DNA of 64,000 bases, from contig NC_020168.2 in the NCBI RefSeq assembly GCF_000224145.3, positions 3,252,554 to 3,316,553 on the forward strand, in the 5' to 3' direction. This document shows positions 34,937-44,522 of the stretch, one piece after another. The stretch's first letter is position 1; each line of letters opens with the position of its first letter. The DNA comes from Ciona intestinalis (lineage: Eukaryota > Chordata > Ascidiacea > Phlebobranchia > Cionidae). The translations under genes and the position numbers were made by a program. Below the pieces are notes generated by a model. It saw only the letters and a list, made by a program, of their open reading frames with translations, searched no databases and was not told where the DNA came from.

Positions 34937-36288
34937 TCAAAACTGACGAAACCACACCGAACGCATGATCATGTCAATGCTCTGACCCATCGTATCGACG
35001 TCGCGTAGCGTAATTGTGACGTGGCCATCGTCCCAATAACCCTACATGACGTAAATATAAATTTACAGTTACATGTTTTATGTGGAGTGGGGAAGTTATT
35101 AGAATTAAATGTAAAATTTTGGACTTCATAGTTAAGCGCATATTATAATGCGTGTTGACATTACTCGAGTATTTGTATACCAACATAGCGTTCTCACGAA
35201 GCGATCAGGACAATACAGAATCGTTAAAGAATTCTATCTTTGTAGAAGCATAAAGTTGATGAGAAATTCTCATAAACTATGGTAGAAGTAACACACAATA
35301 GAGTGTACAGCAACAAAATCTGATCCAGCAGGATATTCGCCATAGTTTTATTGCATATATTTCATATAGACACGCAAAATGCACTATAGTAGTGACCAAA
35401 GAGGTAGTGACTGACTAAAAATAGCTGGCCACATTAGGCCCAGCGGAATAAGAAGGAGCTCAGACAAGACGACACACATACAAAACACAACTCATACTTA
35501 TAATACTCAGACCTCAAACCGTGTATACTTTTATCGGAGTATTCGTCTTTGTTCTTCGTCTGCAAAACAAAGGTGTTAAAAACGTCACATTACATACGTC
35601 ATGTCAGCTAACATTTAAAACGATAAACAACATTTTGATTTAATTTTTCCGATTTTACTTTACCCTGAATATATTTGAAACTATTTTCAAGTTTTGCAAA
35701 TTATTTTTAGTTGTATGTAGCAAACAATGAAAATATACAATACCTTGCGCTTTTCTTCGGCAGCTTTATTTGCTGACATTGCTGTAACAATATTATCGTT
35801 AAATGTCTGTTGGTATAGTCAGATGGGGGAAGATGGGACATCTTTTCACTTTATTTTCTACTTCCATTTGATAATTAAAACAGAACATTAAAAAAAAATA
35901 AAACCGTATCTTTACGAATATCCTAGACCGTTTAATACACGATTAGGATATTGGGATATTATGTGCTAAGGCTGTCCCGTCTTCCCACACCCTACTATAT
36001 ATTTTAACGTTCTATTTTTATACCTTCATTCTTCTATCGCCCCATAGTCCGCTTGATTCTCTGTGATGTCACATACAGTTCTAAAAATATTGAACATTTT
36101 AAAGCTGGTATTCGTAAACAATTAAGACTGTAACGAAACAATCAACTTACGAAATGGGCTCATCTGTTGCGTCATCACCACTTCGTGACGTCATATCATC
36201 GATGTTTCTGTAAAAGAGCTCATGTGCGTAATAATGCCAATTGTGATTTATACTTTACCAATTCTTTGCTCTTCTTGCTTCGCGCTCA
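34937..36288 (-). CDS. Tentative spliced gene, unrecognised
   Basis: Several minus-strand segments have good splice borders, but I could not join them into one confident protein. 36288-36258 is an ATG exon, MSAKQEEQRI then GT donor. 36207-36151 reads NIDDMTSRSGDDATDEPI. 36080-36024 ends in a stop in the matching frame. 35781-35744 is an ATG exon, MSANKAAEEKRK. 35559-35529 reads TKNKDEYSDK. 35041-34937 reads a 34-codon frame containing VTITLRDVDTMGQSIDMIM and a stop. Reading phase does not connect all of them, so there may be two small genes, alternative exons or chance. No family recognised. Confidence 0.25.
35817..35995. mobile_element. TA-flanked MITE, copy 5
   Basis: Left end AGATGGGGGAAGATGGGACA, right end TCTTCCCACACCCTAC followed by TATA. 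About 180 bp. Confidence 0.75.
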
Positions 36289-36449
36289 TAGCGCAAATAT
36301 AATTAGAGTATACAAGTAATGTGCCTGATATCGAATAAAAACGCGCATGGGGCCCCATGAAAAAACGTAGCGAAACGTCGGCGTAGAACAGTCGCGTGTT
36401 ATTCAACTTTGGCCTAACAGTAACGCGAGCGGTAGAAAGCGAAATCTAA

Positions 36450-36530
36450 ACGATTGTGTCGAATTGTGACGTGACAGAACGCAGCGGTTTTGAACCAAGA
36501 TACTGCGTGTGACGTCGCAAGTGACGTACC
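36450..36530. promoter_or_regulatory. Cluster of CRE/ATF-like sites
   Basis: Three TGACGT cores within 62 bp: TGACGTGA at 36467, TGACGTCG at 36510 and TGACGTAC at 36522. They lie upstream (on the minus strand) of the tentative ATG exon at 36288. This suggests a promoter; function is inference. Confidence 0.4.
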
Positions 36531-37506
36531 AAAGAACCGTCGTAATTCCTCAAACAGAATATGATAGAGAATATTCAAACCTAATATAATAAAATAATAA
36601 ACGCAAGGCACAAAACTTGTAGCATTAAATTATTGTTTATAATGTAAGGCATTAACATTACTGTATTTGTAGTATAACGTAATAATGTATGTTATAGTAG
36701 ATATAGTATGTCGTAATATAATATGCAATATAACAAAATAATACACCTTATATCTTGCAAGAAATCTTCTTGAAACCTTTTAACTTGTAACCTGGCATGG
36801 AATTAAGTTCATGTAAACTGGAAACTGTAACTCCTGCATCAGAGGCGTTTTATGCGCCGAGCAAGCAAGGCGGGGGTAATCAGCTAATGCGAGGCGTCCG
36901 TCACGTGGGTATTCTGACCAATCAGCTTCAAGGATTGGGTAGCGGACTGACTGTGACATCAGTTCGAAACTGTGACGTAACAGACAGTTCAGAATGATTC
37001 GCAGTTTTGGATTTTCGTTTTAAGCGCGAATTTAGTATATATTTTAAACTTATTACTTTTACTCAACGGAAAAGTAATCGTTACTTGCTAATTATGCGAT
37101 TTAAAAAAATGAAGAATTATTATAAAATTCATAAATAAACATATTATGAATTAATTTTAATCAAAACTTAAACAATAAATACGAGAATTGGAAATTGAGA
37201 CATCCTGAAACGATGGCGAACATCACAATATGTGACGTCACAACAGCGTCGCGGTTGCCGCAATACACCAACCGTTAGATGACGCCCCATCTCCCCCCCA
37301 CCCAACTACATTTCATTTGATTTAGAAGTACATATTCAAAAAACATTACATATACCTACAAGGAACAGTAATGATATAACACATTACACAAACAAACGCG
37401 CTACGCGCCGTATGTCATTAATATCCTGTCAGGATATCCAGTAATCCGAAGCTTCCCTTATCTTAACTTTGGAATCTTCGACTTCAGTCAAACACCAATG
37501 TGAAAC

Positions 37507-39337
37507 ATGCGGTCTGCTGTGTTACTGTGGTTAGGTGTGGCTGGTGTGGTACACTCTATGGTTCCATGCTATAACTCCACAAATGTAAGTACCTGTTTTA
37601 ATTCTAATTACGACTTAATTTATTTTAGTTAATTATAACTCACTGTTCCTTCTTATACTGTATTGTGGGTTTCGCTTATTTCAGTTTTTACCCGCCTTGT
37701 GTTTATGAATGGTCATTTTACTAATAATTTCCTTCTCTTTACTGTTTTAAAATAAGAGCTTTGTTACTGTACTTGAATAAATAAAGTGCTATGTTTGTAT
37801 AATGTCTAGTAGGGTGGGAAAAGATGGGACACCTTTTTATTCTATTTTCTCGTTTCATTTGGTAGTAAACAAAGAACATTCGAAGAATTATAAAACCGTA
37901 TCCTCGCGACTCCCATTGACCGTTGGTAATTGTTTAAAACACCATCAGGATATTTAAATATTAAGTGCTAAAGGTGTCTTATCTTCCGTTATCATTAATA
38001 TGTTTACCCTACAGTACTCCGTGTATTCGAACCAAGTGTTTAACCTCCATAAACAAAACGTGAATCTGTCAAGGTTTCATAATGAAGTCACATTACTGAT
38101 CAACGTGGCGACTTACTGAGGGTTAACTGTCGCCCAATATACTGGGCTTAACGCACTTTTAACGGTGAGTGTATGACACTTATTTAACTGGGCTGGTGGG
38201 GCATTGACAGTCAGTATATCACGGATGTTCTGTTTCATATATACATCCTTAAGGGTTACTATATGTTAATTTTTTCCTGCGTGGCGGGGCGACAGTGGTA
38301 ATACCACGTATGTAACTTGGTGGGTTATTGTTTTCCTGTGTGGCTGATAACTTGGACAACCCATTAATGACCACTCGCTTAAGGCAACCGCACCGCTACA
38401 AGTTTCTTGCCCAAGGACACATACGCCCACAAGTATTAAATCGTATAAATAGCACTAAATTATTCGTATCTCCACCAGCACTTCAACGGTAGAAACTTTA
38501 GTGTCCTCGCTTTTCCATGCGACCAGTTCCACCTCGAGGAACCGGGTGAAGACAGTGAAATCTTAAATGGTTTGATGTACGTGAGACCTGGTAACGGGTA
38601 TGTACCTCACCCCAAGCTCAATATATTTGGTAAAATAAAAGTGAACGGGAGGCACGAGCACACGATTTACAAGAATGTAAAGGTACATGTTGTAGTCTAA
38701 CAGTGCTATGTCGGTGTCATGTAACGTTTTTGACCCTCCAGGCTTCTTGTCCCCCAACCACTTTAAACCTGGGCTCTACGCGTAACATGTATTGGAACCC
38801 GGTTAAATCAACCGACATAACTTGGAATTTTAATAAATTTCTTCTTGACAAGAATGGAGTGCCAAGGTAAGATCACGTGGCGTGATAATCATCCATGCGT
38901 TAGATATTATGGTTTTAGCGACCACGCATTTTTTGACGCTTTCCCCTAAGAAGTTTTAACCCTAAGCGTGTTGTGATGACTGTAGTTTTACTGCTTATCT
39001 CTTCGCTGTTTTAAATTAGATCTTTGCTATCGTATTCTAAGAGCTATAGTAGAATGGGGCAAGATGGTACACCTTTTCATTTGAGTTTCTTGTCCCATTT
39101 AGTAGTAAACAAAGAAAATTCAATGAATTATAAAACCGTATCCTCACGACTCCCATAGGCCGTTGGTAATTGTTTAAAATACGATCAGAATATTTGGATA
39201 TTATGTGCTAAAAGTGTCCCGTCTTCCCCCACCCTACTATATATAAATACCAATATATTTTGCACAGGTATCGTATCAGTAGTGATGCCTCACCTACGTC
39301 ACTTATCCCTTACATCACTACAATGCTATCCGAGTAA
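37507..39337 (+). CDS. Secreted selenocysteine glutathione peroxidase (GPX3-like)
   Basis: Reduces hydroperoxides with glutathione or other thiols. Five exons, 208 residues if TGA at 38117-38119 is read as selenocysteine (residue 61): 37507-37584, 38015-38164, 38479-38682, 38742-38866, 39268-39337. Exon 1 encodes a hydrophobic signal peptide (MRSAVLLWLGVAGVVHS). The active site reads VATYUGLT, matching the family VASYUGLT; the frame stays open for four exons after the TGA with family text FPCDQFHLEEPG, SEILNGLMYVRPGNGYVPHP, TWNFNKFLLDKNGVP. A SECIS element follows the stop by 26 bases. The signal peptide and the EPGE-SEIL-YVRPG motifs point to the GPX3/5/6 (extracellular tetrameric) branch. 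Introns 1 and 4 each hold a MITE. Ordinary translation rules would wrongly truncate this gene. Confidence 0.93.
37809..37992. mobile_element. TA-flanked MITE, copy 6
   Basis: Left end GTAGGGTGGGAAAAGATGGG with the usual core. The right end (GGTGTCTTATCTTCCG) is eroded. Ends 22 bp before exon 2 of the peroxidase, so it may lie close to the branch point. Confidence 0.75.
38270..38434 (-). repeat. SINE fragment in peroxidase intron
   Basis: Reversed family body (GACAACCCATTAATGACCAC and TTCTTGCCCAAGGACACATA) with part of the 3' module. Confidence 0.55.
39059..39237. mobile_element. TA-flanked MITE, copy 7
   Basis: Left end GTAGAATGGGGCAAGATGGT, right end TCTTCCCCCACCCTAC, flanked by TA on both sides. 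In the last intron of the peroxidase, ~30 bp before the final exon. Confidence 0.8.
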
Positions 39338-39362
39338 ATAGTTCCCACAACATTGAAGCTAT

Positions 39363-39403
39363 ATGACGCCATCTTTGGAAACTCTGAGAGCAAAGATGGC
39401 CGA
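39363..39403 (+). promoter_or_regulatory. SECIS element (type II form)
   Basis: ATGA (39363-39366), then stem GCCATCTTTG (39368-39377) pairing perfectly with CAAAGATGGC (39391-39400), then the 3' GA of the SECIS quartet (39402-39403). The apical part holds AAA (39079+300, i.e. 39379-39381), 12 bases from the quartet. It is followed by CTC-TGA-GAG, which can form the extra mini-stem of type II SECIS elements. It lies in the 3' UTR of the peroxidase and would recruit SBP2 and the selenocysteine elongation factor to recode the TGA at 38117. Confidence 0.9.
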
Positions 39404-39471
39404 CACCGTTTAACTTTTAACATTATCTATTATAAGTATAAGTGCGTTTGCTTGTAATTAGATTCTCGTTG

Positions 39472-39477
39472 AATAAA
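39472..39477 (+). terminator. Peroxidase poly(A) signal
   Basis: AATAAA 135 bases past the stop, downstream of the SECIS element. Confidence 0.65.
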
Positions 39478-39639
39478 GTTAAACCGCTTTAATGTGGCGG
39501 ATGAACCTATCGTATTTTTATTCTGCAATATTCATTTTGTCAAAACGTTAACAGCGGATTCCAACTGTTCTTATAACTATTGAGCTAGAATATATGCATA
39601 GCTCAGTTCGGTTAACACATGTTAATAAGTGTATGCGCG

Positions 39640-39712
39640 TATATGTTTGTAGAGCGCTCGGCTCTAAACCAAAATATTTGGGTTCGAGGCTCGACGCTGC
39701 TACTGTTTTTGG
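39640..39712 (+). repeat. SINE tRNA-like head
   Basis: GTAGAGCGCTCGGCTCTAAA with B-box-like GGTTCGAGGCTCG and CGCTGCTACTG. Confidence 0.5.
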
Positions 39713-39772
39713 ACTTTATGCTTTCTTCTCTTAGGGGCCGTTCAAACTATCAACCATGCAGGAAAATGTATA

Positions 39773-39956
39773 GTAGTGGGAAAAGATGGGACACCTTTTC
39801 GTTCTATTTTCTCGTCGCATTTGGTAGTAAACAAAGAACATTCAGTTGTAAAACCGTATCCTCACGACTCCCATAGATCGTTGTTAATTGTTTAAAACAC
39901 GATCAGGATATTTAAATATAATGTGCTAAAGGTGTACCATCTTCCCCCACCCTACT
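39773..39956. mobile_element. TA-flanked MITE, copy 8
   Basis: Left end GTAGTGGGAAAAGATGGGAC, right end CATCTTCCCCCACCCTAC. Shares its variant interior with copy 6 (CTTTT-GTTCTATTTTCTCG). Confidence 0.8.
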
Positions 39957-40594
39957 AAATACAATCACCAAAAAAGTTACACACGCAAAACCCGTAAAAG
40001 CGGACACAGCTAGTTGCATGAAACAGCCACGCGGAGATAAATAGGGGATTTAAATATTAATTTACCAACAACATCATTTCTTTAGTAAAAACGCACCGAA
40101 ACGCATGCATTGAATGCCCACACGGTGTAAAACATAACTTGCAGTGACGGCAACAATGGTTTACGTCAGGTTTAGTTTTCCATATAATGAAAGGAAGCAT
40201 GACTCGTGCAATGGAAAACTGCGGTGTTAAGCAGAACTATATACAGCAAAATATACTTCCTCATTCGTGTACTTTTTCATCGTCCCATTTGGTGTTAAAC
40301 AAAGAATATTTATGGTACTATACAACCCTAGCCTCGAGACTCTATATAAAAGCGCGTTTATGGTTAAAAACTCGACTAGGAAATATGGCATTTTAGTATT
40401 ATACAGTATTATTTTTCAGCTGGTTGTGTATTGTGGTTGGGGCAGTTTCAGAGGTTTATTTGTAATATAAGTAGTTACTGTATGATAATCGGTCTGGCTT
40501 GATCGTATATAAACACGTAAATACTGTATCACGAAATAATATTAAACGTTTTGAAAATCAAGTTTAAACATTAGTTTCCTTTTCTCTACTGCTA

Positions 40595-40785
40595 TAGGGT
40601 GGGGGGAGATGGGCGACACCTTTGACACATAATAACTAAATATCCTGATCGTGTTTTAAACAATTAACGACAGTCTATGGGAGCCGTGAGGATAAAGTTT
40701 TATAAAAAATCGTTAAATGTTTGTTTACTACCAAATTGGAGGAGAAAATACATTGAAAAGGTGTCCCATCTTCCCCCACCCTACT
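40595..40785. mobile_element. TA-flanked MITE, copy 9 (inverted)
   Basis: Core runs in the opposite direction to most copies (ACATAATAACTAAATATCC near the left end). Right end CATCTTCCCCCACCCTAC then TATA. Confidence 0.8.
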
Positions 40786-40917
40786 ATATAGTGTGCCAAT
40801 ATTTAGAATCTTCAGTCTGTTATTCTATAATACGCTTAATCGCTAAGTTGTATCAATTAACTATACTTAAACTTAACGCAGATTAATGTAGGGAGTAGTT
40901 TTTAAACTAATATTACT

Positions 40918-42671
40918 ATGAAGTGCATTTGGTTTCTGTTAGTTGTAGAAGTTATGAGCGTAGTTGATTCACGTAAGTTGTTTACGTTAAAGTTATTAAA
41001 AATATATATTCAACAAGTTTATCAACAGATCGACCGCTGACCAATGGTGGGAGTTTTGAACTAGCTTTGTTTTCTTCGAAAGCTAAAACTCAGGCAGAGA
41101 TAGTCTACAGAATGTGCTTGCCAAAAGTTCCTGATTTCGTTCACGCAACAGCAAGACCAAGCAACCCATCTTTGTCTTATAAGTTCAACGTGACCATTCT
41201 TGAAATTATGAGAGGAAGCTTTTTAGTTGAAATAGAAAGAGTTGATCAAGCTACAGGGTGGGATACGATGCTGATAACTGTGGATTGGTCCTCGTACATA
41301 GGTACGAATGATGTAAACCTATGCACGAAAATAATATCAGTTTATTTGCCCTATTATTTGATAAAATAAAATATACATTTCCTTTTTCTTACAGGTAACG
41401 TGGTGGTTTATCAGAACCTGATTCTTTGGTTCCCTGATGCTGCAGATAGAAGAATTCTAAATGCATACACAGCATCGCAATACTGCAATGATAATGGCGG
41501 CCAATTGGTGGATATTGTGGATAAAGCGATGTACGACGTGGTTTATGACTACTGTCAACAAACCATCGAATTCGGATGGGCTCGGATTTGGCTCGGTTCA
41601 AGTTACAACCAAACGGTAAGGCTGGAATTCACAAATATATATAACGTATTTATTTATGCATTGCATTAGTACACTTGCCGTAAATGTACTTTTTTCCGTT
41701 TAACGGAAATAAACAGCGTAAATATGTGCCAGAAGTTGCGCTGCTTTGTTGAGAACGTAAGTGGTCATGTTTGGTCGAACAGTTCTTCTTGTTGTTTTGA
41801 GGGCGACTTTTTCCTTTCCCCGGTTATCTAAATTCTTAATTCTAGCATTTATTCTTTAATATAGTAGGGTGGGGAAAGATGGGACACCTTTTCAATCTAT
41901 TTTCTTTTCCAATTTGGTAGTAAACAAACATTTAACGATTTTTATAAAACTTTATCCTTACGGCTCCCATAGACCGTTGTTTATTGTTTAAAACACGATC
42001 AGCATATTTGGTTATTATGTGTCAAAGGTGTCCCATCTTCCCCCACCCTACTATATCTTGATTGAAATCAAAGCGTAATGTATATTAATACATTTTATTT
42101 GGCGATTAATTAACGATTGTGGTATACTGTTTGATCAAAAACGCAATATTTAAAACTGTACCTTAAACTTTAATTAAAGAACACTCTATCATTAATTTTG
42201 TTTAATAGCAATGGTTGCGACATAAACGCAATTCACACTTTGATTAATTGTGACATATATTGTAACGGAATGTGTATAACAGCATTTACCTGAATATAGG
42301 AACTTGGAAAAACACAAAACGTGTTACAATAACACCTTGGATAATTTACTCCTAATTTAAAGTAAAATTTTACCTCCCTGAAGTTTTCCAAGTTGAGAAG
42401 TTCTGTTATTTATCCACAGACTGATACAGTGACTCAGAGGAACGGGAAACTTGGTTATCATGGAGATTGGTATCCTGGATTTCCGGGTAGGGGAAGTGGA
42501 AACCAGACGTACACCGGATTGTTGCTTTATATCAAACCACCAAGTTTAAACGACACCTACTACGGAATGTATAATTATCCCCCGTTACTCTGTCGTACCG
42601 TCACACAATTGTGCTTTACCAACCTAAATTCAGTTAGCATAAGTTGGACGGTAAATGAATTAATACCTTAA
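40918..42671 (+). CDS. Secreted H-type lectin plus C-type lectin domain protein
   Basis: Four exons, about 266 residues: 40918-40972, 41029-41301, 41395-41615, 42420-42671. Exon 1 is a signal peptide (MKCIWFLLVVEVMSVVDS). Exon 2 (~residues 19-109) reads like an H-type lectin domain: hydrophobic strand with Pro-Asp-Phe-Val, FNVTILEIMRGSFLVEIERV, then a closing ITVDWSSY. Exons 3-4 form a C-type lectin-like domain: ASQYCNDNGGQLVDIVDKA, IWLGSSYNQT, and the final cysteine pair CRTVTQLCF. The usual EPN or QPD sugar/calcium triplets are not evident. The stop follows TVNELIP; a GT at 42649 could instead be a donor to a further exon. C-type domain call is good; H-type call is inference from pattern. 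Possible role: pathogen or cell-surface glycan recognition. Confidence 0.7.
41864..42051. mobile_element. TA-flanked MITE, copy 10
   Basis: Left end GTAGGGTGGGGAAAGATGGG, right end CATCTTCCCCCACCCTAC, flanked by TA. One of the cleanest copies; in the last intron of the lectin gene. Confidence 0.85.
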
Positions 42672-44245
42672 ATGGGCGAATATAACGTATATACAGGGGC
42701 CAAATTAATATAGCGTGCAGTTTCTCCATGTTCCAATCGGACGCATTTTTTCCGCGCGTTTTATTCACTCGCACCAGTCGCACCAACACACATATTTATG
42801 CTTTACATTCGCTCATTGGAAAATTCAAAAAAAAATTAAGATTATGAAAGTTATTTATGAGGAATATTCGGTTAACTATTTAAAATCCCTCCGAGTAAAA
42901 TCGATTTTTGTAGGAAACACATTTTTAATCCTATCAGGTTAAATGCATTTAATTACTATATTATAATAATATTTGACGCAACTATTGCTATATATAAAAT
43001 CGATACTCCGGCATTAAAAGTTTAATTAAAATATACCAGCAATGTTTCGTCTGCCATACGCCGAGACTTCATCATACTGGTATGGACTTTACTTTGACGT
43101 CTTCTGCGCAGCATCGTTGATTGTTTATTGCGTATATATTGATTGTGTCTTGCTTATTGTGGTTGTATATTCTACATCGCTTAATATTGTAATATCTGTT
43201 TTACGTAATCCGTCTCTGCATATAATTAACTCGTTTGTTTCCAATTTTAAGTATTTTTATCTGAAATTTGTAATTATTCAAATTCCACGACGGCCTCTAT
43301 AAGCTTATCTTTAGGCACGACGGGTAAAACAAGCTTTTGCCCGAAAGTTCACCTTCCGTGATTTTATTATTGGTTGTATAGTTCGCAATATTAATATTAA
43401 ACGGAGATTAATCCAAACATTCCGTTCTTTTACCATTATGAAAATTGTCCATTATGAAAGGCGGTTCAACAGCAATTGACCAACAGCAATATTTCAGCAT
43501 TTGCTGTTAAGTTTCTTCCCCAAGGAAACATGAGCCCATAATGGCACAGCAACACTGTGCTTTGCACCTTAACGACCCTGCCGCCATGCTGGACTCCAAT
43601 ATGTAAAATATATCAAACTATTACCATTGAAGTGGGCCGCATTGAAAGTTTTCACAGTCAGCGATGGCAGCTGAAACCGCTTCGGTGGGTACTTTAGGTT
43701 TTCTTTTGATGGAGCTTAGTCGACCGTTGCAGTAAAAAAGTTAATTAATATTATGCTTATCAGTTTAATACGTGCTTACTCATTAGAGTTTTTCTTTCTT
43801 GTTAGTATATAGTTTTGTTGTAACAAAGTTAGAGAAACATTGAACTTAAGTGATCGCCGAGTATTTGGTGTCTGGCTATAAAGCAATTAGAACTACAGCT
43901 ACAACACAAAGTCTATAGAAATGATTTCTGAAGACTTACAGCCGATATACTGATTATAGAACCTATATGATATCTATGATTTCGGGCAGTTGTGCGTTTA
44001 CACTTTTTTATTTCTATGGTCGAAATACGTAATAAACAACAACAACAAATATGTTGAGGTGTCATTAAAATTTAAGACGTTTTGTTTGCAATGAATTCAG
44101 GTTTGTAATATTAAAATTATTATCTAACTTGGCAAATACGTACTGTATGCTTACTGGTTGTTTTTGTTTTCACACAAATTCATGTTGACATGGTTATGGT
44201 CTATCCATTGTCTTTAAAATATGATTTTTGTTTGATTAAAATATG
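42672..44245. other. Interval between lectin gene and golgin-84
   Basis: AT-rich. A reversed SINE body lies at ~43470-43610 (GTTAAGTTTCTTCCCCAAGG). The open frame at 43042-43302 is very hydrophobic and AT-driven with no family resemblance; not called. Nothing else supportable. Confidence 0.45.
43470..43610 (-). repeat. SINE fragment
   Basis: Reversed family body (GCTGTTAAGTTTCTTCCCCA, CCCATAATGGCACAGCAAC), degraded. Confidence 0.5.
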
Positions 44246-44435
44246 GGTGCTAGTGAAGAATCTCCCCCCTCACCTTATTTGCCAACCACTAACCCCTAAC
44301 CCCTATAACCACCAACTACTAACCCCTATTACCACAAACCCCCTAACCTTCAACACCTAACCCCCTAACCTATGGGTTAGGGGTTAGTGGTTAGCAAATA
44401 AGGTGTGGGGGGGGGGGAGATTCTTTACTAGCACC
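44246..44435. mobile_element. hAT-like palindromic MITE
   Basis: 190 bp, nearly a complete hairpin. Inverted repeat ends GGTGCTAGTGAAGAATCTCC and, in reverse, GGTGCTAGTAAAGAATCTCC, with arms running ~65 bp through CACTAACCCCTAACCCC. The direct duplication AAAATATG flanks it on both sides (44238-44245, 44436-44443). An 8-bp target duplication fits the hAT superfamily. It ends 87 bp before the golgin-84 start codon, so it probably lies in the promoter or leader. Confidence 0.85.
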
Positions 44436-44522
44436 AAAATATGCTCATAAATTCTCGAAATTTTCCATATTTATTCATCACATCCATATAATGTATATAT
44501 CTTTCTTCAATAGTTTCATAAG

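Larger units (their letters stand above)
33567..37506. other. Long intergenic region with CRE-like sites and unassigned exon candidates
   Basis: No recognised gene in nearly 4 kb. It contains a MITE copy, several TGACGTCA-type palindromes (33800, 36186, 36510, 37233) and a CACGTG/CCAAT/TGACGTAA group at 36902-36980. It also holds a GC-richer block at 34760-35040 with short open frames on both strands. The stretch at 34321-34611 is open on the plus strand for 96 codons, but its composition (lysine, threonine and asparagine runs) gives no family resemblance and I do not call it a gene. Confidence 0.45.
39338..40917. other. Interval between peroxidase and lectin genes
   Basis: Holds the SECIS, poly(A) signal, a SINE head (39640-39712) and two MITE copies. 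No coding exon seen. The 69-codon open frame at 40187 overlaps sequence resembling a further degraded MITE core (GGTGTTAAACAAAGAATATT) and is not called. Confidence 0.5.

Noticed and set aside
38117-38119. In-frame stop making the peroxidase look like a pseudogene
   Set aside because: The TGA is exactly at the selenocysteine position, splice sites and frame are intact on both sides, and a SECIS follows.
43042-43302. 86-codon hydrophobic open frame as a membrane protein gene
   Set aside because: AT-driven composition, no homology recognised, no splice or regulatory support.
44275-44400. Interstitial telomere repeat (CCCTAACCCC runs)
   Set aside because: The runs are the two arms of one hairpin element with an 8-bp target duplication, not an array of tunicate telomere units.
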